A DNA stretch of 38,829 bases from Chromera velia (GCA_018398765.1 JAHBMJ010003899.1:30001-68829), one strand, 5' to 3'; positions 14,354-23,184 are shown, counted from the stretch's first letter. Numbers and translations are program-made. The notes: generated from the sequence alone by a model not told the origin.

Positions 14354-14378
14354 TAGACAGACATTCAGAGAGACATTC

Positions 14379-14409
<31 letters not shown>

Positions 14410-14477
14410 TCGAGAGACAGACGGACGGGGCGGATGGACGGACGGACAGACAGACATTCAGACAGACACACACACAC

Positions 14478-14508
<31 letters not shown>

Positions 14509-14521
14509 TTCAGACACACAC

Positions 14522-14552
<31 letters not shown>

Positions 14553-15428
14553 CACACACACACAGACAAACAGACAGACAGACAGACAGACCGTCACATG
14601 TCGTGTCTGCACCACCCGGATCGTCACCGGCCACATTGGTTGTCCCCGCAGGACACGCAACACACGCACTGGAGCTCACACGCTCATTTGCCAAACACAG
14701 GGCAACTGCAGGAAGAGATCATAGGAGACTCCGAGGAATGTACAGTAAAACATACTGTCCACAATGCACATGGGTGTGCATATCTTGACTTCCGGAGTCT
14801 GTTTCCCCATAGTCGGGACACAATAAAAGAAGACAGAGATTTGTAAACCAATTTGGCGCAGCTCTCTTGTTTTTTTCGATCGGTTGAAAGAGGCAGACGA
14901 TACTCAGACCGTCGTCCCCTCTTGGAGGGATGAAAAAAGATCCCTTCGCCTCTTGCTCGTAGGCTTGTTCTCGAGTATGTTTACTTTCACGCAAAGAATC
15001 GCAATACAAAATTGGATATTCAAAGTCCTCAAGATTTGCGCATGGTGCTGAACAACACTAAAGGTATTCCCGTTTGAGCTATATGTACAAATAGCAGCTC
15101 ATGCAACAGCTTAACAACACTGCAGCTGACCGCATGAGACCCCGTCCCCTGTATGTCCTGCGTTGCACGAGCAAGAGAAAGTACAGCTTGCCTCGTTGGT
15201 GCAGGCAGCGTTGGCATGACAGTTGTCTGTTCCCATCTCACAGACACCCACGCTGCCCGTGGAGAACCCTGCAGACAGACATGTCATGCGTGCATGGGAA
15301 GGAGGCGTTCGAGGGAGTGCAGTGATGAAAAGAAGCGAGCTGTTTAAAGAGTTGGAGAGAAAGGATACAAAAGCTAGAAATGGAACCACCCACCCACCCC
15401 CCCCCACACACACACACACACGCAGAGA

Positions 15429-15464
<36 letters not shown>

Positions 15465-17681
15465 CAGAGAGAGAGAGAGGAAGACCTTTGGACAAAAGAA
15501 AGATGTACGATCAAAAGAAGCCAATTAACCGACTGACCAGATACCGTGGCCAGACAGTCGGTCGTTCCCCCTGTAGACCCCACTCCAAGTTGTCCGTAAG
15601 TGTTCTCTCCAAACACCACCAGTCCGTCTCCTGTTGAAAGTATAGACTGTCCCATGCCTGCACTCACTTGAGCGATATCGGTGATTCCAGATACCCCCGT
15701 CACAGTTTGAAACGTCGTTTGGTCTGCCCCTGCGGCCGTGCCCAATTCTCCCGCGGTGTTGTCTCCCGCTGCTCTCAGGGTTCCGTCAGTCATCAGAACC
15801 AGCGTGTGGTCCTTCCCCAGTTCCACCCCTGCCACCCCTGATGAAATGACCTCCACCCATGTGGCCTGATTTGTTGTTCCCCCGGTACCCAAACGACTGC
15901 AGGTAGGCAGGCAGGCAGGCAGGAAGCAATTTTTGTGTGAAGAAGAAAGAAAGTGTCTGTCTGTCAAGGTTCTGAGAGACAAACAAAAGGGAGAACAGAA
16001 ATCACGACGTGTCTGGCGACGCAAATTGCAGAAGCTGTTCGAGGAGGCTGCATGTCAAGCTCTAACGGCGGTTCAGAGAGAAGTGTTGGTAAGAACGAGA
16101 CGGGTTCGAAAGAAGGCAGGAGGAATGAAGTGAAGGACAGGTGAGGATTGCAGATGGTTGGAAGGAAAGCCTGCAGGGGGAAGGGGTGAAGAGGAAACAC
16201 AGACGCAGGGCGGCAGAGGGAATCAAGAGGTAAAGAGGTAAAAGGCAAGCACACAGGTGGTCGAATGTCCAGATCAAGCAAGCAAGCGATCAATCAAACT
16301 TCCTCACCCATCGTCAGCTCTCCCAGTGACAAACAACTTCCCACTCGCAGTCACCACAGCCGACGCCTGATCTCCCATACTTCCCTGCACCACCTGTTCC
16401 CCCCCAGGCAAGCTACTCAGCACAGGGCTTAACTCCTCATACGAACTTGCAGAACTCGTTCCTGTCCCAAGAGCTCCCTCATACCCCCACCCCCACACAT
16501 ACAGGGCTCCCGTGTCTGTCCATGCCATACTTTGCGATTCCCCCGCCGATACTCCCACCACAGTCACGCTGTCCAGATCAGTGATTTTCACCGGACTAGA
16601 CTCGTCGCTAGTGCCCCCGAGGCCTAGCGCACCTTCGCCTCCCTCTCCAGTCACGTACACGTCTCCGTTGGTATCGAGAATGACGGTGTGCCGCTGACCA
16701 CACGCGACAGAGTCCACGCTGCTCATGATCGATTGCGGAGTGTTCACATTGGAGGTACTCCCCGTACCCAACCGCCCGTTGCTTCCTCTTCCTGCAGGCA
16801 TTGAAGCAGACAGACAGCGAGGCAGATAGGCAAGCATGAGCAGGCAAAGAGATGATCAAGAATGCAGACACGAGGCCGGAGAGAGCACGTGAAGGAGAGC
16901 GGCCGTCAGAATGTGGGGGTGCTGTGGTGATCCAGTAGACTGAAATGAGGGCATGCGTATCCGCATGCATGTTCGGATCGTGCTCTGGCTTTGATCTTGG
17001 CTTTAAAGTGACTGACCTGAGGAGACAAAACTCACGCAACGCTCATCCAGGCCGACATGCACTCGCCCACTCCGGAAAAGGGCTGTCGCATTATATGTGC
17101 TTCCTGATTCATCCAAGCAACCAACAGGGACAAGCAGAGACCACCCCTGGAGACACAAACTCCTACCAACAACCTATGTATCCCTTCCTTTTGTGTGCAT
17201 TTTGGTATACATATACAGGGCTGGCGTATACCAAAACTTCAGTCGGTCCTAGACTAACACTAGCAAGCCCACTGATTCACTTACCCCACGTATGCAATTG
17301 GCCTGCTGTCGTTACTGCCGCAGTGTGTGATTCTCCTGCACAAATCTTGTTCACGTTCGAGAGGGAGGTAATCTTGGTCCAGTCCGAACTGTCTGTCCAG
17401 CTGCCAGTCCCCAGGGATCCATGCGCTCCGTAACCTGCAGAGAGAGAGAGAGAGAGAAAGGGCGCGCATGCAAAGAACGGAACGGCACGCGGTTTCTAAC
17501 GATGATCCCAAATGCCACTCGAAAGAGTCATTCGAAGCCATGCAGCTGACCTACCTGTAGTCCAGACTTCCCCATTTTCATCGAGAATCACAGAGTGGTA
17601 GTATCCAGCAGCAACCGCATTAACCCCCAGACCCTCGACCCCTCTAAAGTAAAGGAAGAAAATGATGAACAAGAACTTCAT
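1..17681 (-). CDS. Large multi-exon surface receptor/adhesion-like protein: RCC1 propeller, Cys-rich modules, EGF modules, GAIN/GPS, one TM helix (partial, runs off left edge)
   Basis: Seen: about 35 minus-strand exons with GT...AG borders whose phases join. Proposed exons, 5' to 3': 17681-17555, 17434-17285, 16791-16308, 15896-15538, 15268-15131, ten 114-nt exons (14705 to 10735), ten 123/126-nt exons (10294 to 6657), 6247-6228 (weak), 5895-5763, 5676-5527, 5239-5043, 4665-4623, 4266-4102, 3526-3326, 3077-2787, 2453-about 2340, 1572-1418 and 894-1. About 2,000 residues are visible. Family knowledge: EGF and GCC2/GCC3-like Cys-rich repeats are extracellular, and GAIN/GPS domains sit just outside the membrane in adhesion receptors and polycystin-1-like proteins. 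Inference: a type I membrane protein with a very large ectodomain. The ligand is unknown. An automatic gene finder could split this gene; splice phase and module order argue for one. Least certain are the first exon, the 20-nt exon and the stretch between 2340 and 1573. Confidence 0.72.
1418..1572 (-). CDS. Exon with the single visible transmembrane helix
   Basis: The 155-nt exon starts in phase 0 after CGCAG and ends in phase 2 before a strong GTAAGTG donor. A polar lead ([12 protein letters not shown], then [10 protein letters not shown]) precedes a hydrophobic stretch, [20 protein letters not shown], about 20 residues long. This is a good transmembrane helix and places the EGF/RCC1 side outside the cell. 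Confidence 0.75.
2340..5895 (-). CDS. Membrane-proximal exons: GAIN-like region ending in a GPS motif
   Basis: Exons 5895-5763, 5676-5527, 5239-5043, 4665-4623, 4266-4102, 3526-3326, 3077-2787 and 2453-about 2340 join without a frame break. The first part is helical in style ([52 protein letters not shown]). Strand-like sequence follows ([20 protein letters not shown]), the order expected of GAIN subdomains A and B. The end carries a GPS-like pattern across an intron: C-x9-W-x3-GC ([11 protein letters not shown], then TSS-GC), then CRCKHFLHW. The usual HL(S/T) cleavage triplet is replaced by HFL, so self-cleavage is doubtful. The last exon's 3' border is unresolved, and the 5676 acceptor is weak. 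GAIN assignment is by pattern; GPS assignment is firmer. Confidence 0.6.
3118..3330. repeat. Compound microsatellite (CT)n, (GATA)n, (GACA)n
   Basis: CT repeats (3118-3152), GATA/GATATA repeats (3166-3210) and GACA/GACC-type repeats (3240-3330) fill the intron between exons 3526-3326 and 3077-2787. The last tract abuts the proposed donor at 3325. Confidence 0.9.
5246..5352. repeat. Compound microsatellite (CAGT)n, (CTGT)n, (CT)n, (CA)n
   Basis: Simple repeats lie in the intron just upstream, in the sense of the minus-strand gene, of the exon starting at 5239. Confidence 0.9.
6228..6247 (-). CDS. Candidate 20-nt micro-exon between the EGF array and the membrane-proximal region
   Basis: The last EGF exon ends in phase 1, but the exon at 5895 is open only in phase 0. 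A short exon after ATTGCAG at 6248 and before GTCAGT at 6227 repairs the frame and adds E-EMPGPD. Both borders use motifs seen elsewhere in the gene. This is inferred from phase bookkeeping; another unseen exon could do the same. Confidence 0.35.
6657..10294 (-). CDS. Ten single-exon calcium-binding-type EGF modules
   Basis: Exons: 10294-10172, 9938-9816, 9438-9316, 9100-8978, 8841-8716, 8229-8107, 7949-7824, 7511-7389, 7263-7138, 6779-6657. Seven are 123 nt and three are 126 nt; all are phase 1-1. Typical content is [18 protein letters not shown], then [20 protein letters not shown], with six cysteines and the D-x-DEC lead of calcium-binding EGF domains. In the exon at 9438 the lead is AENQC, and at 10294 it is DVLEC, so calcium binding may be weakened there. 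Acceptors are TGCAG or TTCAG; donors include GTGAGT, GTAAGT and GTCAGT. Such tandem EGF arrays form rod-like extracellular stalks. Confidence 0.9.
7735..7763. repeat. (GT)n microsatellite
   Basis: A near-pure dinucleotide run in the intron between the EGF exons at 7949-7824 and 7511-7389. Similar short tracts sit in other introns of this gene: (GAAA)n at 6800-6838 and (CA)n(GA)n at 9711-9747. Confidence 0.9.
10735..14705 (-). CDS. Ten single-exon Cys-rich modules (GCC2/GCC3 or ciliate surface-antigen type)
   Basis: Exons, all 114 nt and phase 1-1: 14705-14592, 13926-13813, 13648-13535, 13344-13231, 12893-12780, 12609-12496, 12342-12229, 11700-11587, 11119-11006, 10848-10735. Each encodes 38 residues on the plan C-x9-C-x2-C-x17-C, with core motifs [20 protein letters not shown] and [11 protein letters not shown]. 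The same spacing occurs in GCC2/GCC3-type repeats and in the repeats of ciliate immobilisation antigens, which are surface proteins. Two subtypes are visible: ER...NACVAC (exons at 14592, 13535, 12496) and EY/EF...NVCTAC (the other seven). Exons 12496-12609 and 13535-13648 differ at only a handful of bases, so copying was recent. Function beyond an extracellular disulfide-rich stalk is unknown. Confidence 0.85.
11167..11491. repeat. 32-bp tandem repeat, about 10 units, in an intron
   Basis: The unit is roughly tggacacaaaagaacagttc followed by gaattttttt and a GG/GC/AG variant; successive gttcgaat motifs are 32 bases apart. It lies in the intron between the Cys-rich exons at 11700-11587 and 11119-11006. 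Because 32 is not a multiple of 3 and the unit lacks stops, several frames on both strands stay open, which creates false ORFs. Confidence 0.92.
11829..12136. repeat. About 300-bp polypurine tract (GA)n, (GGAA)n, (GAAA)n
   Basis: An almost uninterrupted purine strand in the intron between the Cys-rich exons at 12342-12229 and 11700-11587; in the sense of the gene it is polypyrimidine. Lys/Glu/Arg-only ORFs here are translation artefacts. Confidence 0.92.
14288..14591. repeat. About 300-bp (CA)n/(CAGA)n microsatellite ending at a splice donor
   Basis: A CACA run followed by CAGA/GACA repeats with ATTC, GACG and GGGG interruptions. Its right edge is the donor of the Cys-rich exon ending at 14592; in sense orientation the intron begins GTCTGTCTG, which is the repeat itself. 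Confidence 0.92.
15131..15268 (-). CDS. Exon 5: EGF-like module linking propeller and Cys-rich array
   Basis: This 138-nt exon starts after CTGCAG, ends before GTCAGC and is phase 1 at both ends. It encodes one six-cysteine EGF-like module: [15 protein letters not shown], then [14 protein letters not shown]. The calcium-type DxDEC lead of the later EGF exons is absent; [11 protein letters not shown] stands in its place. This module is separated from the other ten EGF modules by the whole Cys-rich array. Confidence 0.8.
15403..15481. repeat. (CA)n(GA)n microsatellite
   Basis: Lies in the intron between the last RCC1 exon (15896-15538) and the EGF exon at 15268-15131. In sense orientation it is a CT/GT-rich tract. 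Confidence 0.9.
15538..17434 (-). CDS. Exons 2-4: rest of a seven-blade RCC1-type beta-propeller
   Basis: Exons 17434-17285 (150 nt), 16791-16308 (484 nt) and 15896-15538 (359 nt) join in phases 1, 2 and 1. They carry the RCC1 signature: a glycine-histidine core ([28 protein letters not shown]), then a strand ending in W/V/F-x-G, then a G.LG.G turn (GSLGTG, GRLGTG, GALGLG, GALGTG, GRLGTG, GELGTA, GQLGVG). With exon 1 this gives seven repeats of about 50 residues, the number needed to close an RCC1 propeller. Classical RCC1 proteins are nuclear or cytosolic exchange factors. Here the propeller is joined to EGF modules, so it is more likely an extracellular interaction platform. Acceptors are strong, and that at 17435 follows an intron end of pure CT repeats. 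Confidence 0.85.
17555..17681 (-). CDS. Exon 1: probable signal peptide and start of RCC1 blade 1
   Basis: The ATG at 17681 opens [14 protein letters not shown], a short basic-hydrophobic leader that fits a secretory signal peptide. It runs directly into RCC1-like sequence ([20 protein letters not shown]). The exon ends at 17555 in phase 1 before GTAGGT, and the next exon begins with two bases that complete a glycine. Exactly seven blades follow, so the propeller looks complete from this start. Alternative: the hydrophobic codons could be an intron pyrimidine tract ending in TTTAG, with the exon starting just after it at about 17646 and the true start further upstream. The DNA alone does not settle this. 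Confidence 0.55.
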
Positions 17682-18594
17682 TATCTAATAAAATGTTTGG
17701 AGCGTGGATTGATTCGACGATTCTTTTAAAACGTGACAGCCTGCATACCCACCCAATCCCCATATTTCCCCCAGACGAATGCCTGCATGTCTTTCGGTCC
17801 ACATGAGTGTGCAGAGCGTCCCTGCGTGTACCAAACTCTTGCACGACGATGTTTCTCTACAAAATGGGTTCCAGAATACAGGAACATTCTGCCACTGAGC
17901 TTTGCAGGCCAGGTGGACATGCAGGAAAGCTGACGGGTGCATATATATGTCTGACCTTTTCGATCATTTGCGTGAGCTAGCGCGCGTGCATGCATGCATA
18001 TAATGCATGTCCCTACGGGACATGCCGTGGCCCCAAGGGGTGAGAGGTGCGTATGAGGTGCGTATATACATGCATGATCGTGGCACATGCAACAGATGTA
18101 CACGTTGTTGTCGGATCCGTGTCAGACCGCGCTATAGCTATCCGTAAATGCCGGAGAGGTGTACCGCGCGCGCGTATACGGAGAGGGCAGGAGAGGCCGA
18201 GTGTTAGGTACGGCTAGAGACGGCCAGAGACGGCTGGATGAGTTTCAAGGTAAAAAGAAGAAACAAGGAGAGCTCTGCTGTTAGACACGTTGTTACATAT
18301 TCAAAAAAAAAAGACACACAGGGAGTTATAGTTAACAAAAGCTGCTAACGCTAAGACCTCCCTGTACCTAACTACCACTTAAAAGTTTAAGCCGCATTTT
18401 TGAATAAGCTTGATAGTCCATGCCGCAGGCGCGGATCATTTACGGTGTTTTGAAAGCCAAAGCCATATATCTGGACGGTGTCTTGACCGTCTACGCCGCA
18501 GGCACAGATAGTCTCTTGAAAAACGATGTCGCAGATAGAGATCATCTTGATTATATTTTTTTAAGTAGCACTTAGGTTCAGAGAGGTTAACGCT
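17682..18594. other. Non-coding upstream region of the receptor gene
   Basis: No coding pattern seen on either strand. Contents: tgcatgcatg-rich DNA, a TATATATA motif at about 17942 (too poorly placed to call a promoter), two hairpins at 18005-18040, alternating CG at about 18165, and at 18419-18545 three degenerate copies of a motif like tacgccgcaggcrcagat. The 3' margin becomes AT-rich toward the LINE repeat. A promoter for the minus-strand gene would be expected here but is not identifiable. Confidence 0.5.
18005..18040. other. Two adjacent short inverted repeats
   Basis: gcatgtccc-tac-gggacatgc (9-bp perfect stem, 3-nt loop) is followed within a few bases by cccc-aa-gggg. Both lie about 330-360 bases upstream of the proposed start codon. 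Function unknown. Confidence 0.6.
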
Positions 18595-18838
18595 AGTACT
18601 AACGTGAAAGACTTAGAAAGAAAAACTTAAATTATGGTGAAAGTATAGATGAAAGACTCAGAAAGAAGAACTTAAATTATGACTGCACAGACACATGATA
18701 GATAAATCTTTCAATTATCTTTGTTTTTACTAAAAAAATAAGAAATATATAAAAAAATGCCCCCTGATTTATTCATAACTTAAATTTACTTACCGTTTTA
18801 TTTTACGGGGTGGATATTTTGCTAGGTTTTTTACATGT
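18595..18838. repeat. 244-bp direct repeat, copy at the 3' side of the LINE
   Basis: This copy and 22609-22852 are the same length and differ at about 8 positions. It has an internal duplication (gaaagactyagaaagaaraa, then cttaaattatg, twice) and ends in ttttttacatgt. It lies downstream of the LINE ORF in the element's minus orientation. Confidence 0.93.
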
Positions 18839-18972
18839 GATGATTGAGGGTTAAATCTTATATTTAGCGACGCCAAATCCCAAGCCACTAACAAGGCTTT
18901 GAGGACAACCCAGAGCACACATTCATGGGGAGGGGGGTGAGGAAGCCTGCATGCCAGTCGGATTAATTCGCC

Positions 18973-21900
18973 TCAACTTGCCTTATCGACAGAATAGACC
19001 TTCTTGAGATAGTCTGCTATAGCTTTGGAACCGCTTTTAGGCAGGATTGTGTACAACAGCAACACCATATCCTTCATTTTCTTCTCATTATCAGAAGTGC
19101 CCTTCCCGGTTACATCTACAACACGTTGTGCAATCTGTATTCTTATGTCAATGGGCGCTCTCTGCTTCGTAATTTCGTATAGTTCTTTCAGCCTGTTCCA
19201 TTCCCTTTCTGTGTCCTTACACTCCGTCAAGATATAAACCTCATCTTTGATCATACGCGAGGGGGATAAACATTTATCGCACAGCCGTTCTGGTTAGGTT
19301 CTATCTATATCCCCCCCTGTGAGAGCCCTAAAAAGCGTACGGAAGCCTGCAGAGGACTGCAGCAGACTCTTTGGCAGAGGTTCAACACTGCACTCTATTC
19401 TTTCACTTCTTGGACGCCATTTCCTTTCACACAGAAGGTGCATAGCCAAACGCTGTCTGGTCGGATTTTCTGACCGGAAAGGGGAGAGATCTGCAAGGCG
19501 GGGAAAAATTCTGTCTCTGTCTCTAAGGTTCCTAGTTTCTTTTTTCAACCAGTTGGACAGCCAAGCACCCTCCACGATCTTTTTTGCCACCCTTTTCCTT
19601 CTGCTCTTGCCCTTCCTTTTAAACTTATCCCCCACCGTGCTTGGCAATGGAGGCCACAAAAGGGAGCAATCTAATGGAACGGCCAGCCATTTTACTGTCT
19701 TAACAAAGGGTTTGCACGAACCAGCTAAGCACTCATTCCACACTGCCCGGGGTAGAGCACGGTCGATCAATTTGATGCATAGGATGAAGCCCCCACTCAG
19801 TTTACTAAGTAGAGAACTGAATAGCTCAAGAAAGAGAGAGAGAAGGGAAGGCAAAACAAAGGAGTGATAAGAGAGACCAAAACAACATCGAACAAAACAT
19901 AATTGTAAAGCATCGAGGCAAACAATATCTGTTTTTCTCAGTGGGATCGTTTCCAGTCCATACAGCGCGACTAGTAGCCAGAGGGCCTTAAACAAAGTAA
20001 TTTTGGAAAAGGAAGAAACAAAGCCCAAAGAAGAAAGAGTACTAAACACAGCCCCCAGTGCCTTCTCTGCCGCCTCAATGCGGGCTTCGACTGTCTTGCT
20101 AAGGTCCCCGCCCTCAAAAACCCAGTTGCCAAATACTTATATTTACTCACCGCTTCCACTGGTCTGCCTTCATAAAGAAAAGGGGTCCGGGGCACTAGGT
20201 CGGGGTGGGGGGAGGAGAGATGCATAACTTTTATCTTTTTTAAATTCACCTTAAATTCAGGCCGTGCTCCTTACAATAGTCCTCGAGGCGAGACAGACGT
20301 TTCTGTAAGTCTGAAGCACTGTGGGCAAACAGAACAAGGTCGTCAGCGTACCCGATGCTTTCGATTAAAACGTCAGACAGACTTTGTCAGTCTGATGAGA
20401 GTCTCTCTATCAGTATCCCCAGCCGAGCTTTGATTCCTGTTTTCATTATCGGAGCTGACAGACTTATGCAGATTGTTGATGAAAAGAAGAAAGAGGAGAG
20501 AAGAGAGAGGATCGCCTTGTTTCATTCCTCCGCCTTCTGGAAAGCATTCTGTTGCCCTATCCATCCGAGCCTTCACCTGACTATACATCGAATAAATCAT
20601 CCAAACATTGGCTTGGCTTACCCCTTCCTCCCTGAGCCTCTCTAATATTTTGACCCGAGGAACTGTATCAAACGCCTTGCTGAAATCAACAAACGTGGCA
20701 ATCAGAGGGCTCTTCTTATTTTTGGAGCTGAGAATTAACGAAGACAGAGCAGCGAAGGCCTCCCTTGTCCCTACCTCCTATCTGAAGCCGAGCTGCCTTT
20801 CGTCAATTTTCATCTCTTTCCTGATCTTTGAGTCCATCAATAAAGCAAAAATCTTACCCAAAAGCCCCCTAGGAAGCCCTACAATGTAGATCGGGCACCA
20901 TTCGTTACAGTCGAGACTCGGCAGGCCCTTGGGGACGGGAGCAATGCGCAACATATTCCAGCGTTCAGGCCAAAAAGAAAAAAGGTGAAACAAATTGAAA
21001 AAGACAAAGAGCAGCAAGCAAGAGAGAGGAGAAAAACCAAAACATAACGAGAGGTGACAGGGGCCAACCCTATCCAAACCCAACGCTTTCTTTAGGTCAA
21101 TTCCTTTCAGTGTTTCCTCAATTATGTGTATAGAGAAAGCGGGCTGAGAAGGAGGGGGGAAGGCCAGACCAACAGGTGCAGGCAGAAGACCAGGACCGTC
21201 GAAGACCCCAGCCCAGAACTGAGTGAAGGAAAATGCAGCGCGTTTATTATTATCCCCTCCCCTCTGTGTTTTGATTTTCCTCTTCCATTACCAAACTTTC
21301 GAGGGGTCAACTGCTGCTTCTCTAGCTAGTCTCTCTGCTGTCTGTTGCTTGAGTTTACTCCTTTTTGCTGCAAACAATCGAGCTAGCTCTTTCCCTTCTC
21401 AGTTTGACACATTCTTTTCGTAGAGGGTGAGAAGGGTTCGGAACATGTCTTGCCTTTTCCTTTGTTTCCTTCACCTTCAAATGAATCAGGCGGCATTGAG
21501 GGTCCCACCAAGCCTGACGGGTGCTCTGCTTTCTCCCAGACCATCTTTTCTTCTTGGATGCCTTTCCCTCGTCTACCACTGCACCCACTTTGCTGTCTGC
21601 CAGCCTTTCTTCCCAGGAAAGACCCAACTGTTCCAATTGGTCAAGATAAGAAGCCTTGCTGAGGGAGTTGGGGGAGGGAGCATTCTGAGGAGGAGGTGGT
21701 TGTGGGGGAAGGGGTGGTGGGTCAGGGGGAGATGGGATAGGGGGAACAACTTGACCTCCTTCACGCAGTTCGTTTACCCCTCTGTTGAACAGGCCGGGAA
21801 AAACCGTCTCAGAAAACGGCAGGACCGCTCTGGTGAGAGGAATCATTTTATCATCAGTCACCGGGGAAGTTCTATTAACAGTGAGGAGAGGGGGGAGAAA

Positions 21901-22600
21901 AGAGAAATTCTTTTTGCCCGTGGGGGCATGCGGAGGATTAGAAGACATAGGGGGAGGAGATGAATCAAGAAAAAAAGAAAGAGAAAGAACAATATGTTGA
22001 GGGGCAAAGTCAGCTTCCAGGTTTGAAGTGGCAGAGGACCAGGCTGTCAAAAGAAAAGGATCTACAAAAAAGTGATCGATCGCTGTTGTTTCTTCTCTTG
22101 CTTTAAAAAAGGTGCACGGGCCCGGAAAGAAGACATCAACACCCAGCCTCTCATATTTCAAGGACAGACCGTGGAGAGGAATTAAGTTAGAGCGTTCACA
22201 AAGACAGATCAGCCAATTTCCTTGCTCGTCAGGTTGACTGCCATGGCTGCAGGCTGACAATCAAGAGGGCTTGCAAGCATCAACTTCATTCTCTTCTCTG
22301 CTTTTATCAGTGGGACATAGCATTCTTTCCCAAGTCAGCCCTTCCGGCACCCGAGTCCCCAGCTTGCCGTTCATATCCCCAACTAGGATACGCAAATCCT
22401 TGAGAGGTACCTGACACATTGCATCGATCACACCCTCTCAGAGTCTCTCTCTGTCTCTTTGCTCCCTGTCTCTCTGTCTTAGGTCAGACTCTCTAGGTAG
22501 AAAGTATACACCAAAAACATGGAGGACTCTCGTGGCTAACTCCCCCCCTTCTGGGGGAGAAGGCACATTCACTGACAGATGGACCAGATTTTGACCTACC
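18973..22600 (-). pseudogene. LINE ORF2 remnant: endonuclease plus reverse transcriptase
   Basis: Endonuclease (about 22600-21800): ILVGDMNGKLG matches the GDFN motif, GNWLICLCERSNLIPLHG the middle motif, and TAIDHFFVD the SxIDY/H motif; its N-terminus is lacking. A proline-rich linker follows. Reverse transcriptase (about 21080-20000): MLRIAPVPKGLPSLDCNEW, GMKQGDPLSSLLF, then IGYADDLVLFAH with the catalytic DD at about 20345, then LYEGRPVEAVSKYKYL. C-terminal region (20049-18973): basic stretch and a CDKC...YILTEC zinc-finger-like end. Decay: an in-frame TGA at 22261, frameshifts near 20380 and 20265, and further shifts between the endonuclease and RT blocks. The clade within LINEs was not assigned. 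Confidence 0.85.
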
Positions 22601-22608
22601 AGCCACCC

Positions 22609-22852
22609 AGTGCTAACGTGAAAGACTTAGAAAGAAAAACTTAAATTATGGTGAAAGTATAGATGAAAGACTCAGAAAAAAGAACTTAAATTATGACTAC
22701 ACAGACACATGATAGATAAATCTTTCAATTGTCTTTGTTTTTACTAAAAAATTAAGAAATATATATAAAAATGCCCCCTGACTTATTCATAACTTAAATT
22801 TACTTACCGTTTTACTTTACGGGGTGGATATTTTGCTAGGTTTTTTACATGT
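22609..22852. repeat. 244-bp direct repeat, copy at the 5' side of the LINE
   Basis: Same orientation as 18595-18838. It abuts the point where recognisable endonuclease coding begins on the minus strand, so the endonuclease N-terminus is missing. The ends are not TG...CA, which argues against a conventional LTR. Confidence 0.93.
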
Positions 22853-23184
22853 AGAAACATTTTCTTTTAGCTACTTTTAGCTTCCTTTATTTATATGACA
22901 TTCGAGTAGTTTATGGACATTACATGTTTTTTATTATTATATTGTTCTTCTAAATCATGTCTGAGATGTTTTAATAGTACGTCTAAACTATACGCTTGTT
23001 GTAGTTGACTGTGCCCACTTATTCACTCACCAACATATTCAGTCACTCACTCACTGAGTCGTTTTTGCTCTCGTTACTCACTCACTCACTCACTTGCTCG
23101 ATCACTCACTTACTCTCTCACTTTCCCTGTCTCTCTTCTACTCTCTTCTATCACTCACCCACATGCTCAAAGTCAATGGCTTTT
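22853..23184. other. AT-rich spacer and CACT-rich simple sequence
   Basis: 22853-23005 is AT-rich without a usable frame. 23010-23160 is built of ctcactcactcac-type simple sequence. No gene was recognised. Confidence 0.6.

Larger units (their letters stand above)
18595..22852 (-). mobile_element. Decayed non-LTR (LINE-type) retrotransposon bracketed by direct repeats
   Basis: The interior encodes AP-type endonuclease, reverse transcriptase and a C-terminal Cys-rich tail in the order typical of LINE ORF2. No ORF1 and no clear poly(A) or target duplication was found. The element is broken by frameshifts and an in-frame stop, so it is not autonomous. AT-rich flanks contrast with the more GC-balanced host DNA. 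Confidence 0.8.

Noticed and set aside
18595-22852. LTR retrotransposon reading of the 244-bp direct repeats
   Set aside because: The interior encodes AP endonuclease and LINE-type RT, the ends are not TG...CA, and no integrase, protease or primer site was found.
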